From Streptomyces europaeiscabiei (lineage in GTDB: Bacteria; Actinomycetota; Actinomycetes; Streptomycetales; Streptomycetaceae), in contig NZ_CP107841.1 in the NCBI RefSeq assembly GCF_036346855.1, positions 124,001-188,000 of the forward strand: a stretch of 64,000 bases of DNA. Direction: 5' to 3'. Numbering within the stretch: position 1 is the stretch's first letter; each line of letters begins with the position of its first letter. The notes under the pieces are model-generated. The model worked only from the letters and a program-made list of their open reading frames with translations. It did no database searches and had not been told where the DNA came from. Positions 43,636-53,416 of the stretch are shown one piece after another. A program made the translations under genes and the position numbers.

Positions 43636-43923
43636 ATGCAACTGGACCTGAATCTCTTGGCGGTGCTGGATGCCCTCCTCGAGGAGGGCAGCGTGACAGG
43701 GGCGGCGGAGCGGTTACGCCTCTCCGCTCCGGCCACGAGCCGCAGCCTCGGCCGGATCCGCCGGCTCACCGGGGACCAGATCCTGGTCCGCACAGGCCGA
43801 ACAATGACACCGACGCCTTATGCCCTGGAAATTCGTGACGCCGTGCACTACCTCGTCGAACAGTCGCGCGCGATCCTCGAACCCAGGCGCACGCTGGATC
43901 TCGGTACTCTGCAGAGAGCTTTC
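43636..43923 (+). pseudogene. LysR-family regulator, 5' part (split by IS)
   Basis: The first 96 residues of a LysR-type regulator start at ATG 43636: MQLDLNLLAVLDALLEEGSV, then the winged helix AAERLRLSAPATSRSLGRIR and DQILVRTGRTMTPTPYALEI. The gene is interrupted by the IS at 43924-45886. The last three intact codons before the insertion are AGA GCT TTC, and the 3' part resumes ACC ATC CGC at 45892. Excising the IS and one duplicate restores a 317-residue regulator. It may have controlled the FAD monooxygenase downstream. Confidence 0.9.
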
Positions 43924-45886
43924 CCTGACTTCCGCAGTTGGCAGGCATGCGAGAGTGTCGAATCGGTGGTCTGAGCTGCGGAAACGCCAAGGATGCGAAC
44001 GGGTGGGCGTGTGCCCACGTGGTCCTGTTCTGGCTGGTCAGGACGGGTCTGCGGCGGTAATCCTGGGTGGCGGCTTGATGCCGCAGTCGCGGTAGAGGGC
44101 GGCCTGCTCGGGGGTGAGCGGGGTGGTCTGGGTCAGTTGTCCGGCGTCGCCGGTGAGCGTGACCTCGTGGACGCGGCCGAGCTGGGTGCTGATCCGGTTC
44201 CAGGTCTGGCCGGTGCGGCGCTCGGCAACGCGGATCAGCAGCAGCGCGAGCCAGCACAGCAGCACGTGCGCGCGGATCCGGTGTTCGAGGCGGTGGAAGA
44301 CCGGCCGCAGCTCCAGCACCGTTTTCAGATCGCGGAATCCGCGTTCGGCTTCCAGGAGAGCCTTGTACCCGACCGCGATCTCCTCGGCACTCAGGTGCGG
44401 GTCGGAGCTGGTCAGCAGGTACTTGCCGTCCAAGCGTTCCTCGGCCTTGACCTTGGTGCGGTCGATGGCGAGGCGCCCGTTCTTCGAAGTCCTCAACCAC
44501 CGTTTCAAGGTGGGGTGTTCGATGAGCGCGCACTCGGCGCGCAGATGGGCGGCCTCTGCCTTCTCCCGTGCTTTCGCGGTGGTGGCGCGTTTGGCGTCGC
44601 GTTCGCGCTGGGTGCGGATCCGCTCGAGTTCGGCCTCGATCCGCCTGATGGCGTCCTCGCGGTGGTGCCGGTCGCGTTCTTCCTGGGCTGGGTTGTGGCA
44701 GATGACGAAGCGTCGGCCCGGGGCCTGGTCGAGCTTGACCTCCTTGACACGCAGGTTGTCGCGGACCTGCTGGTAGCGGCCCGGGCGAGCGCGGCTTCGG
44801 CCAGGTCGCTGCCGTCGCGCATGCGCATCCCGGCGATGTAGTGGCCGCCGGCGCGGGTGAGGTAGGCGAGGTTGTCCGCGCTGGAGAAGCCGCGGTCGAC
44901 CACGGTGATCACGCGTCCGAGCTTCCAGTCACGCATGTCGTCCTTGACCTGAGGCAAGATCGCCTGGTCGCTGGTCCCGCCGGGCCATACCCAGCAGCGG
45001 ACCGGGACGCCTTCCTTGGTGACGGCCAGTCCGATGGTGATCTGGGGCAGGTCGTCGCGGTGGTCCTTGCTCTTGCCGTAGGCGCGGAACGGCGCCTCGC
45101 CCCCGTCTTCCGCGTCGCGCTCGAAGTAGGTGTTGGTGGTGTCGAAGAACAGCAGGTCGACCTCGAGGTTGAGCAGGTTGGCGACCGCGAAGAACACCGC
45201 CTCCTGTACCTCGGCCTGGGCGTCGGATTCCACCAGCAGGTCCATCGCCCGGTAGGCATGGTCCTCGTCCATCGTCTCCAGGCCCGGTATCGCCGCGTCG
45301 CGGCCGGCCCACTCGGCGGCCGAGAGTTTGGAGGCCGGGGCGATGGCGCGGTTGGCGACCAGTGCGAACAGCACCCGCTCCACGTCCGTGCGGAACCGGC
45401 GTGCGCCGAGGATCTTCGCGAGCGCGCTATCGATCTCCAGATGCCGCCACAAGCCCTCGAGTAGCCAGACAGCCCCGAACGGGCGCGAACCGGTCACCTC
45501 CAGGCCGCCACCGGCCGCCGGAGCTGCCGCATCGGCACCGTCCTCGCCCAGGTAGCGGTTGATCGAGGCCACCAGGCGGCGCAGGCCGTCGGTGTCGAGC
45601 CGGTCCTCGCGGCCGAAGTTGTGCAGCACCTCGGCCTGCGTGGTCCCGTCCACCCGCCGGTTGTGGGCCAGTTGCACGTAGCGGACCGTCGTGCCGTTCT
45701 TGTTCTTCCGCTGAGTGGTCCGCAAGTACATGCCCACAGCATGAACGATCACGGCAGGGAGAGCAATGCTTGATCACATAGACGTGTGCCCACGCATTTC
45801 CGGAGCGGCGCACGCCTCGCGGCACCGTGACCTGCGCGGACACCGCTCGACAGGCCCGTTCGTGCCCACGAACTGCGGAACTTAGG
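43924..45886. mobile_element. IS1634-like (IS4-group) insertion sequence
   Basis: The 1963-bp element has 16-bp terminal inverted repeats, CCTGACTTCCGCAGTT at 43924 and the complement of CCTAAGTTCCGCAGTT ending at 45886 (two mismatches). It is flanked by a 5-bp duplication CTTTC (43919-43923 and 45887-45891). It carries one transposase gene, which is frameshifted. Confidence 0.9.
44038..45752 (-). pseudogene. IS1634-family transposase (frameshifted)
   Basis: The first ~310 residues are typical: MYLRTTQRKNKNGTTVRYVQ, LLFFDTTNTYFE with the first DDE Asp, and VITVVDRGFSS with the second. Near 44790 one or two bases are lost, so LARPGRYQQVRDN becomes an unrelated frame. The correct frame then runs to the end, including KRWLRTSKNGRLAIDRTKVK and EERLDGKYLLTSSDP. 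The third acidic residue lies in ALLEAERGFRDLKTVL. The element cannot make a full transposase without programmed or accidental frameshifting. Confidence 0.88.
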
Positions 45887-45891
45887 CTTTC

Positions 45892-46557
45892 ACCATCCGC
45901 GGAAACGACGCCCTCACAACGGCGATCGCTCCCCGTCTCCTCTCCGCGACACGGCAAGCCGGGCCTGACCTGTCCGTACGGATGCTGGCGGAAGCCGACA
46001 TCGACACCAACGATTTGCGGCACGGCAGGGTCGACCTGGAGATCAGCTCGACCATGCCGGTCCTGCCGGAGATCAACCATGAAACGCTCGGTGACGACCG
46101 GCTCGTGGTCGCGTTCCACCCGGACCACCCGTACGCAGGTACCCCGTTGACCGCTGAACGCTTCGCTGCCGCTGACCACGTCATTGTGTCCCGTCGCGGC
46201 CGTACCGAGGATCCGATCGACCTTGCCCTCGAAAACCTCTGCCTGCGGCGCAGAGTTGTTGCATCCGCCCCCACCAGCACTGCGGCACTGCACATCGTCA
46301 GCCAGAGCGAGCTGCTCGTCGTAGTGCCTGAGCAGATCTGCCGACCAACGCTCGACGCTTGCGGACTCCGCACCAGCACACCACCGTTCGGCCTCGCACC
46401 CGTGCCGGTGATCCTGGCCTGGCACCAGCGTTACGACAACGACAAGGCCCACGCGTGGCTCCGCGCTCAGGTACGTGACTCTTTCGCGGCCTTTCTCGGG
46501 CACCGGTCCACAACGGGCACCGACGCCGACACAGCGAGGCGACCGACGTCGGAATAG
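45892..46557 (+). pseudogene. LysR-family regulator, 3' part
   Basis: The effector-binding domain resumes TIRGNDALTTAIAPRLLSAT and continues DLRHGRVDLEISSTMPVLPE, DDRLVVAFHPDHPYAG and LVVVPEQICRP to the stop at 46555-46557. It is in frame with the 5' part once the IS is removed. This type of domain is common in regulators of aromatic or monooxygenase genes. Confidence 0.88.
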
Positions 46558-47006
46558 CGGCGCGGCGCCAGACACTCCTGGCGGCCAGGCCTGAGGCGGC
46601 ACACCGCTGCCTACGCAAACGGCGCGGAGACACTCGCCCGCCACACGTCGGTGCGGCACAGGCGCGGCCGCAGCTCTGGAACAACGGCTGCTCAAGCCCT
46701 TCGGGCAGGGCCGTCGTCAGTGCGCTGTCACGGACAAGCAGCGTGCCGCGTGCCAGCGCCCACCACGAGTCAAATGCATGCGAGTAAATCCCTCATTGAC
46801 TAAATTGCATTTGAAGCAGGCGACGACTGCTCATAGGGTCAAGACGTGCCTCTGAGCCGTATCTCGCTGATGAAATAGGCGTCTGCCTACCGCATCGGCA
46901 CTCACTGACGAACCGGCAACTGAACTTCCGTCATGAGCCTTCAGCACACCGCCGGTCTCGACGGCGACTCCGGCACCCCTGTCCGTCACGCGAAGGAGTA
47001 AAGACG
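46558..47006. promoter_or_regulatory. Promoter region of the FAD monooxygenase with inverted repeat
   Basis: No gene is seen. TCAAATGCA (46770-46778) and TGCATTTGA (46806-46814) form a perfect 9-bp inverted repeat with a 27-bp spacer in an A/T-richer patch. This is a plausible operator, for instance of the interrupted LysR regulator next door, although the spacing is long for a classic LysR box. Confidence 0.55.
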
Positions 47007-48113
47007 TTGTCCACGAAATACACGGTGATCGTCGGCGCCGGCCTGGTAGGACTCACAACCGCGGCCTCCCTCAAACTCATCGGCCACGAGGTCATCGTGC
47101 TGGAACAGGCGCCACGGATTCGAGCCGTCGGCGCCGGCATCGGCTTGTGGGCCAACGCAATGCGAGAGTTCGACCACCTAGGCATCGGACCAGCACTCCG
47201 CGACATGGGCACAGAACAGAACACGTGGTTCTTCAACCCTGCCGGCAATTCGATCCGCGCTCCTGGTTACACTGACAGCGATCACCAGTTCCTGCTCGTG
47301 CCGCGCCCCGAGTTGAACAACCTCTTGGCCGACACCATAGGTCGCGACCGAATTCGACTCGACGCCCACGTGACCGGATATTCCGAGACTGAATCAGACG
47401 TCGTCGTGCACCTCGCCAACGGCGAGTCACTGCGCACGGATCTATTGATCGGCTCGGACGGTGTCCACTCGAACGTACGCAAGCAGCTGGTACCGGGGAG
47501 CGACGCCATCACGCATTCCGGCCACTACGCCTGGCGCGCGATCGTGCCGACGGGCAACCAAGACTCAGAGGCCACCGTGCTCACCGTCGGCCGCCGCCGA
47601 ACGCGCGGCGGGTACGCGAAGATTGCTCGTGATCGGACCGTGTGGATGGTCAACCAGTTCGATGCCGGACCGCTGACCGGAAACAAGCGCGAACGGGCAC
47701 TGGAACGCGCACAGAATCTGGCCGAGGCAGGATGGAACGACGACCTCCTGTCCATGATCGCCGAAACGCCGGAGGAATCCATCCTGGAGAACCAGGTGAG
47801 GCTGGTCCCGGAACTGCCCCATTGGACCAGCGCGCGCGTCGCCCTGATCGGCGACGCCGCACACGGACTGTCCCCCCACATCGCTTCCGGCGGCACTCTC
47901 GGCATCGAAGATGTCGGCGTCCTGTGCAGCAGCCTGACAGCCGATGCCGACCTGGGAAAGGCGCTCACTGCCTACGAGCACGCCCGCAGCGCCCGCTTCG
48001 ACACGGTACGCGAGCACTCCGCTGCCATCGAACATGCCGGCGACGCAGCCGAATTCGCGCAACGCTACGCCGCGTTCAGCCGCTGGATGCTCACCACGGC
48101 ACCCGCCACCTGA
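47007..48113 (+). CDS. FAD-dependent monooxygenase (PHBH family)
   Basis: The 368-residue protein starts at TTG 47007 behind GAAGGAG. It has the FAD fingerprint VIVGAGLVGLTTAASL, the ribityl-side LLIGSDGVHSNVR near residue 150 and the second FAD motif VALIGDAAHGLSPHIASGG near residue 280. Such enzymes hydroxylate aromatic or small cyclic substrates with NAD(P)H and oxygen. A LysR gene upstream, now split by an IS, may have been its activator. The substrate is unknown. Confidence 0.9.
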   Translation: MSTKYTVIVGAGLVGLTTAASLKLIGHEVIVLEQAPRIRAVGAGIGLWANAMREFDHLGIGPALRDMGTEQNTWFFNPAGNSIRAPGYTDSDHQFLLVPRPELNNLLADTIGRDRIRLDAHVTGYSETESDVVVHLANGESLRTDLLIGSDGVHSNVRKQLVPGSDAITHSGHYAWRAIVPTGNQDSEATVLTVGRRRTRGGYAKIARDRTVWMVNQFDAGPLTGNKRERALERAQNLAEAGWNDDLLSMIAETPEESILENQVRLVPELPHWTSARVALIGDAAHGLSPHIASGGTLGIEDVGVLCSSLTADADLGKALTAYEHARSARFDTVREHSAAIEHAGDAAEFAQRYAAFSRWMLTTAPAT

Positions 48114-48280
48114 CATTGGCCGACGGGACAACCTGCTCACTGCCCAGGCCGGCCGCCGCACCCAACCGAATCCTGGGCCAAAACCCTTGAAGACCGACCA
48201 TCCGCCACCCCTCGAGCACCTCCAGAATTAGGGAATCACTCGTGAAGTTCCGTACCCATACGACAGATGGCGTGTATTAG

Positions 48281-48913
48281 ATGCCGGACTGGATAGACCT
48301 CACGGAGTCTCTGCTGGCGTCACCCGCGCTCTACGCCGTACTCATTGCGGTATCCTTACTCGACTCCTTCCTCCCATTGATCCCGAGTGAACCCGTCGTG
48401 ATCCTCGCAGGAATCGCCGCTGCAACTGGGCAAACGAACATTATGCTTGTCATCGCCGCTACGACGGTCGGCGCCTTTCTCGGCGACCTCGTTCCCTACT
48501 CCATCGGCCAGTTGATGGGGGAACGCATACTCAGGCGCCTGCCAGTTGGCACAAAGCGCCGGACGGCGTATGACTGGTTCAAGCGCGAACTCGAATTACG
48601 CGGCGGTTTTGTACTCGTCTCCACGCGATTCATTCCGGTCGGACGCTATCTCGCCACAGGAACCGCAGGGGTGGTGAGATACCCGCTGCGCAGGTTCATG
48701 CTGTACGTTGCGATTTCCACGTCCACCTGGAGTGCCTACACCGCACTGTCGGGATACCTCGGTGGAATCTTCTTCCAGGAGAATACACTCCTCGCTATCG
48801 CCGTCGGCGTCGGGCTCGCGTTCGCGGTAACCGGTGCGGTGGAGCTCTCACGTTATATTCGGCATCGCAGGAAGCCTGCCAAGTCAGATGATGTCGTTGC
48901 CGGATATCGCTGA
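48281..48913 (+). CDS. DedA family membrane protein
   Basis: The 210-residue protein has four to five hydrophobic segments. The DedA signatures are IPSEPVVILAGIAAATGQ, the GAFLGDLVPYSIGQLMG loop and STRFIPVGRYLATGTAGVVR, whose arginine is conserved in the family. DedA proteins take part in lipid carrier recycling and membrane homeostasis. It is a single gene. Confidence 0.88.
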   Translation: MPDWIDLTESLLASPALYAVLIAVSLLDSFLPLIPSEPVVILAGIAAATGQTNIMLVIAATTVGAFLGDLVPYSIGQLMGERILRRLPVGTKRRTAYDWFKRELELRGGFVLVSTRFIPVGRYLATGTAGVVRYPLRRFMLYVAISTSTWSAYTALSGYLGGIFFQENTLLAIAVGVGLAFAVTGAVELSRYIRHRRKPAKSDDVVAGYR

Positions 48914-48924
48914 TGCGTGACTTC

Positions 48925-49430
48925 CCTACCGGAAACACCGGATCGCACAGCGGGGAAGTTCCGTCCCACAGACCAGGATTTCGCCCCCGCGCAGCGGCCG
49001 GAACCGAACAGCGAATCGCTCTCGACCTTCAACGGGCAGAAGCCGCACGACTGGCCTCCCGGCTCCCCCGCCGGTGCACCCAGCCTTCCCGGGCCGGGAA
49101 GGCCACCGGGCTCGAAGACCCGCCGCCCAGGCCGCCCGGCCCGACGTCGTGCTTGGTGACCGTGGCTACGACCACGACAAATACCGCCGTCTCGTCCGCG
49201 CGCTCGGCATATAACCGCTCATCGCGCGACGCGGCACCGAACACGGCTCCGGACTCGGCACCCACCGTTGGGGTGTCGAGCGCGCCTTGCCATCTGCACT
49301 GGTTCCGCCGCCCGCGGATCCGACGGGAGATCCGCGACGACATCCACGAAGCCTTCCTCACCCTGGGGTACATGCTCATCTGCTGGCGACGCCTGTCACA
49401 GCTGACCCGATCTCCTGCCCTCCCGCAGTA
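48925..49430 (+). pseudogene. IS5-family transposase remnant
   Basis: Parts of an IS5-type transposase are spread over frames: VVLGDRGYDHDKYRRLVRAL then a stop, LIARRGTEHGSGLGTHRWGV in another frame, and LHWFRRPRIRREIRDDIHEA with MLICWRRL in a third. All belong to the DDE C-terminal half. No N-terminal half or ends are seen. Confidence 0.7.
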
Positions 49431-49800
49431 GCCACTCCCTGACCGAAGGAGCACGGTCAAAGAGCTGGCTGACCTGCATGCCTTCTTCGCGTGAGGTCAC
49501 CCTCGGCAGCGGGGTGAAGGCGTCGGGAAGCACGTCCAGCAGGCTCATCACGCGGTCCCCCGCGCGAAGAGTGATCAACAGCTCGCACCGCAGCTGACGC
49601 GGAACGTCCGGGCGGTGGGACAGGCTGTGCCACAAGGCCGGCCACAGGTAGTGGGTACCGTCGGTCGCCGCATTCGCCTGCACCCACGCCGGGTCCAACC
49701 ACTGGCTCAGGCCGAGGTCACACGCCCGCTCCTCCAGCCTGAACAGCGAGGCCGAATCGATGGCTTTCAGCTCGCGCGGCAACGGTTGATCGAAGTGCAT
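49396..49800 (-). CDS. Hypothetical protein
   Basis: The 134-residue protein begins MHFDQPLPRELKAIDSASLF at ATG 49800. It contains WLDPAWVQANAATDGTHYLW and LRCELLITLRAGDRVMSLLD. Composition is that of a normal soluble protein, but I do not recognise the family. It overlaps the end of the IS5 remnant on the opposite strand. Confidence 0.5.
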   Translation of the reverse strand: MHFDQPLPRELKAIDSASLFRLEERACDLGLSQWLDPAWVQANAATDGTHYLWPALWHSLSHRPDVPRQLRCELLITLRAGDRVMSLLDVLPDAFTPLPRVTSREEGMQVSQLFDRAPSVREWLLREGRRSGQL

Positions 49801-49969
49801 CGCCCCATGCTGCCCGACAGCACCCCGCGACGAGGAGCCGACCCCAAAGAGTCATTCCCTTAGGACCTCTTACTCCAGCCGTAGATCGTTATGTGCCCTG
49901 GTCCTGGGGCTGTCTGCCGCTGGCGGAAACTCAGATGGCCTCAGCGCACGATCTGGGTAGTGTCGGGCA

Positions 49970-50464
49970 ATGCCCAAGCTGAATCGGCTACATGCCGGCC
50001 ACGCCCCGGCGGTCCTGGCCTTCGAGCTGGAGAACCGCGCCTACTTCGCTGCCTCGATCTCCGACCGCGGCAACGACTTTTTCGACCAGTTCACCGACCG
50101 GTACAACGCCTCGTTGGCCGAGCAAGAGGCCGGCATCTGCGCCTTCTACGTGCTCGTCGCCGAGGACGGCTCGGTACTCGGCAGGTTCAACCTGTACGAC
50201 TTGGAGAACGGCGCCGCCAGACTCGGCTACCGGGTCGCGGAGCAGGTCGCCGGCCGCGGCGTGGCGACCGCGACCGTCCGGGAGCTGTGCCGGATGGCGA
50301 CAGCGCTGCACGGCCTGCTCACGCTGCGGGCGGCCGCCTCCCACGACAATGCCGCGTCCCAGAAAGTCTTGACCAAGACCGGGTTCGTCCCGGTTGGCCC
50401 TGCCACCCCGGCCGATCTCGGCGGCAAGTCAGGCACTTGGTACCAGCGCGACCTCCAGCCATAG
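49970..50464 (+). CDS. GNAT-family N-acetyltransferase
   Basis: The 164-residue protein has the GNAT core: YVLVAEDGSVLGRFNLYDLE, then the acetyl-CoA loop AEQVAGRGVATATVRELC (R/Q-x-x-G-x-G/A) and LRAAASHDNAASQKVLTKTG. It resembles RimJ/RimL-type acetyltransferases. The substrate is unknown. Confidence 0.85.
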   Translation: MPKLNRLHAGHAPAVLAFELENRAYFAASISDRGNDFFDQFTDRYNASLAEQEAGICAFYVLVAEDGSVLGRFNLYDLENGAARLGYRVAEQVAGRGVATATVRELCRMATALHGLLTLRAAASHDNAASQKVLTKTGFVPVGPATPADLGGKSGTWYQRDLQP

Positions 50465-50525
50465 ACCTTGATCCTGCTCGTGGGTCGGCTGCGGGAAGGC
50501 TGCGGCCACCGCTGATCATCGGTGT

Positions 50526-50705
50526 GTGAAGACCGACGATCTTGCGATGGCCGCAGGTCGCAGCGCGGGCCCGGCTCGCCGGCAGAAAGCGTTCGAGGGC
50601 CTGACGAGCCGGATTGCCTGCCGGTTCGCCAGGGTTGAACCCCAGCGTCGGGTACAGGATCTGATGCTGGGGCTGCTGTCGGACCTGCCACGCAAAACTG
50701 GCGCC
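50526..50705 (+). pseudogene. IS701-family transposase, N-terminal remnant
   Basis: A 60-residue fragment reads LTSRIACRFARVEPQRRVQD, then LMLGLLSDLPRKTGA. This matches the start of IS701 transposases (RFGRVEPRRRA-YV-GLLA-LPRKNGW). The sequence then breaks off. Confidence 0.65.
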
Positions 50706-50865
50706 GACCGCCACACGGCAGCTCACACACCACCCCGCACGCCAACCCGCACAGCGACACGTGCCCGCCGGGCGGCCACCTTCCACACAACCCTTCGTAC
50801 ACCTCGCGCGTCACACCCCCGAAAGCCTTTCGCCCTCAATTCCTGCTTCGACTTGGGAGTTCACC

Positions 50866-52302
50866 GTGCGCGCACGCACCCTGGCAGTCACCGCCACCGT
50901 AGCGGCACTCACCGCAACCGGCCTGACCCTGCCGCTCGCCGGGAGCGCCGCGGCCGCAACGACTGCGCGGTTCGACTTCAACGGCGACGGGTACACGGAC
51001 ATCGCGGTCGGCATGCCCAACGCCACAGTGAACGGCAAGGCCAAGGCCGGCTACGTCAGCGTGATCTACGGCGGCTCGGAGAGCCCGTACCAGTCCACCG
51101 GCGTCATCAGCCAGGCTGAGGCCGGCATACCAGGCACGCCCGAGGCCGACGACCGCTTCGGCTCCTCCGTGGCACCCGTCGACGTGAACGGCGACGGCGT
51201 CTTCGAGCTCGTCGTCGGCGCGAGCGGCGAGTCGCTCACCTCCGACCAGTTCAAGGACGAGGGCACCATCACCGTCCTGGACGGCTCGGAGTGGAACGTC
51301 AAGGGCACCACCGTGGCCAGGGGCGCGTCCGAGTACAGCAGCATCGGCCGCACCATCACCACGGGTGACTACGACGGCGACGGCGACACCGACCTCGTGT
51401 ACGGGGAGAACGGCGAGGAACACGGCGCGCTCCGGTTCCGCCCGGGCCCACTCACCGCCGACCCCGTGACCACATCCACATTGCGCCGCTACAGCATGGG
51501 CGGTGCCACCCGCGCCCTGGCCACCGGCGACTTCGACGGTGACGGCCGGGACGACCTTGCCACCACCTGGCAGGCCATGGACGACTCCGGCACCTTCATC
51601 ACGCGCTGGGACGGGCAGGCCAAGCCCGCCCAGTGGTGGGCCGACGCCGACCGGGGCAGCGCGCTCGCCGCCGCCGACTTCGACCGGGACGGCACCGACG
51701 ACCTCGCGGTCGGCCTCGTACAGCCCAATCCCGAGTCGGAGACGACGCATTGCCAGGACCGGCTCGGCGGTGCGCTGCTCCTGCTCAAGGGATCGAAGAC
51801 CGCACAGTTCGGCACCGAGAACGAGTGCATCACCCAGTCGAACCCGGAGGTCGGCGGTGCCGCCGAGGAGGGCGACGACTTCGGCGCCGCGCTGTCCGCC
51901 GGCGACCTGAACGGCGACAACCGTCCGGAACTGGTGGTCGGCGTGCCCGGTGAGGACGTGGGCACCGTCAAGGACGCGGGCGGATACGTCACCATGAACG
52001 GCACGGAGCACGGCCCCTATGGCGGCCTGGCCCGCAGCCAGAGCACCCCGAACATGCCCGGCACGGCCGAGGCCGGCGACCGCTTCGGCGCCCAGGTGGC
52101 CGTCGGCGACTACAACCGAGACGGCCTGTGGGACACAGCGGTGAGCGCGCCCGGGGAGAACGCCGGTGAGCCCAGGTCGGGTGGCGTCTGGTTCGTGCCG
52201 AGCAGCGCCGAGGAGACGTACCCGCCGGGCAAGTCGCTGACTCCGTTCGGCTTCGCGCTGCCCCACGGGGCCATCCAGTACGGCGAAGTGCTGGGGCTTT
52301 AG
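50866..52302 (+). CDS. Secreted FG-GAP/VCBS repeat protein
   Basis: The 478-residue protein begins with a signal peptide, GTG 50866 then RARTLAVTATVAALTATGLT ending near ALAGSAAAA. It is followed by about six to seven FG-GAP repeats with calcium-type D-x-D-x-D-G motifs: FDFNGDGYTDIAVG, VDVNGDGVFELVVG, GDYDGDGDTDLVYG, GDFDGDGRDDLATT, DFDRDGTDDLAVG, GDLNGDNRPELVVG and GDYNRDGLWDTAV. These form an integrin-like beta-propeller. The role of such secreted propellers in Streptomyces is unknown. The start choice gives a clean signal peptide. Confidence 0.88.
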   Translation: MRARTLAVTATVAALTATGLTLPLAGSAAAATTARFDFNGDGYTDIAVGMPNATVNGKAKAGYVSVIYGGSESPYQSTGVISQAEAGIPGTPEADDRFGSSVAPVDVNGDGVFELVVGASGESLTSDQFKDEGTITVLDGSEWNVKGTTVARGASEYSSIGRTITTGDYDGDGDTDLVYGENGEEHGALRFRPGPLTADPVTTSTLRRYSMGGATRALATGDFDGDGRDDLATTWQAMDDSGTFITRWDGQAKPAQWWADADRGSALAAADFDRDGTDDLAVGLVQPNPESETTHCQDRLGGALLLLKGSKTAQFGTENECITQSNPEVGGAAEEGDDFGAALSAGDLNGDNRPELVVGVPGEDVGTVKDAGGYVTMNGTEHGPYGGLARSQSTPNMPGTAEAGDRFGAQVAVGDYNRDGLWDTAVSAPGENAGEPRSGGVWFVPSSAEETYPPGKSLTPFGFALPHGAIQYGEVLGL

Positions 52303-52309
52303 AAGCCCC
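52293..52309 (+). terminator. Hairpin spanning the stop codon of the FG-GAP gene
   Basis: GGGGCTT-TAG-AAGCCCC is a perfect 7-bp stem whose three-base loop is the stop codon itself (52300-52302). It could act as a terminator or protect the mRNA 3' end. Confidence 0.5.
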
Positions 52310-52424
52310 GACAGAAGTCGTAGATCATATGCCTTTCGGCTTGGATGGGGTGTTGTGGCTATGACCCGGTGAATCGGCCGTTCGCCGCGGCTTGGCCATC
52401 GCAACACCCCGCAGGGTCAGGTTT

Positions 52425-52692
52425 TGCAACCACCTCTGGAACCCAAGTCGTTCCCCTGGGGCCAGCCGACACGTTCGAAGCCAGCGGTGAGCTGCTCGGC
52501 GGTGAGCTCGAAGCCGAAGACATCGAAGTTCTCGGCGATGCGGGCGGCTCGGTCGACTTGGGGATGGCAGAGCGGCCCTCCTCCGATGGGTGACCGTGCC
52601 TGCGTCAGAATGCCGTAGTCGGCGTGCATGGTGCGCTGCAGTGCGGCCTGTTGGAAGTACGGGTGGACCTCGAACTGGTTCGTCTCCTCCAA
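52425..52692 (-). pseudogene. Aldo/keto reductase fragment
   Basis: The minus strand reads NQFEVHPYFQQAALQRTMHA, YGILTQARSPIGGG and then ARIAENFDVFGFELTAEQLT. This is the C-terminal third of a 2,5-diketogluconate reductase-like aldo/keto reductase, with an internal deletion where PVPKSV should be. There is no catalytic core. Confidence 0.65.
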
Positions 52693-52984
52693 GACGGATC
52701 AGAGCTGACGGCGGGGTGCATGGACTGTGCCGATGCCAACCAACGGCGTCGGGAAATGCGGCACATCCTCCAGGCCCTCGGCACAGCAAGTGGTCACCCA
52801 CGTGACTCCGTCACGAAAAGCGAGCCAGAACCGGCTCCCGCGTACACACCCAGACGGCCGACCCGCAGGCGATCGACGCATGCGCACTTCGCGCACTCTG
52901 CGCACTTCTACTGCACGGTCATGTGCAGTGTTCCACTCGATGTAGCAAAGTGTTGCGACGCTCGACACTCCATAGGGCAGCGGT

Positions 52985-53270
52985 GGAGTCCGTGTTCGCC
53001 GCCCGCCGACTGTCGGCGCCGTGGGTGCTGTGCCCGTCGACCACCGAGGCCGATACCGTGCGCGAGTGGCTGACATGGGCATCGGTCGGGATGGAAGGAG
53101 TGGTCTTCAAGGGGCTGGACGACGCCTACAAGCCGTCTTTGAGCGGCTGGGAGAAATACTGAGGTCGCGAGACGAGCGAGGCGATCCTCGGCGCAGTCGC
53201 CGGCTCCCCGGCCGCTCCCCGCACGCCACTGCTCGGCAGGCACGACACCGAAGGCCGCCTTCAGTGCCCG
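52985..53270 (+). pseudogene. ATP-dependent DNA ligase fragment
   Basis: The first frame reads VESVFAARRLSAPWVLCPST, WLTWASVGMEGVVFKGLDDA and KPSLSGWEKY then a stop. A shifted frame continues VRETSEAILGAVAGSPAAPR and TPLLGRHDTEGRLQ. Both match the ATP-dependent ligase (LigD/LigC type) region holding motif IV (EGVVFK). It is a small piece of a lost gene. Confidence 0.65.
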
Positions 53271-53416
53271 TTTTCAGAGTCCGTTGTCACTGGTTGTGAC
53301 CGCGCGGCCGTGATGGGCTGCGCCGCATGGCGGAATGCCGCCCCGTGTGGAACGCGAGGTCATCGTCGACGAAACCCAGTTGAGACGGTGCCCTTGATGG
53401 GGAAGGGTCTGTGGTC

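Noticed and set aside
43636..46557. Two independent short LysR-like genes
   Set aside because: The exact 5-bp duplication, terminal repeats and restored frame show one gene split by an insertion.
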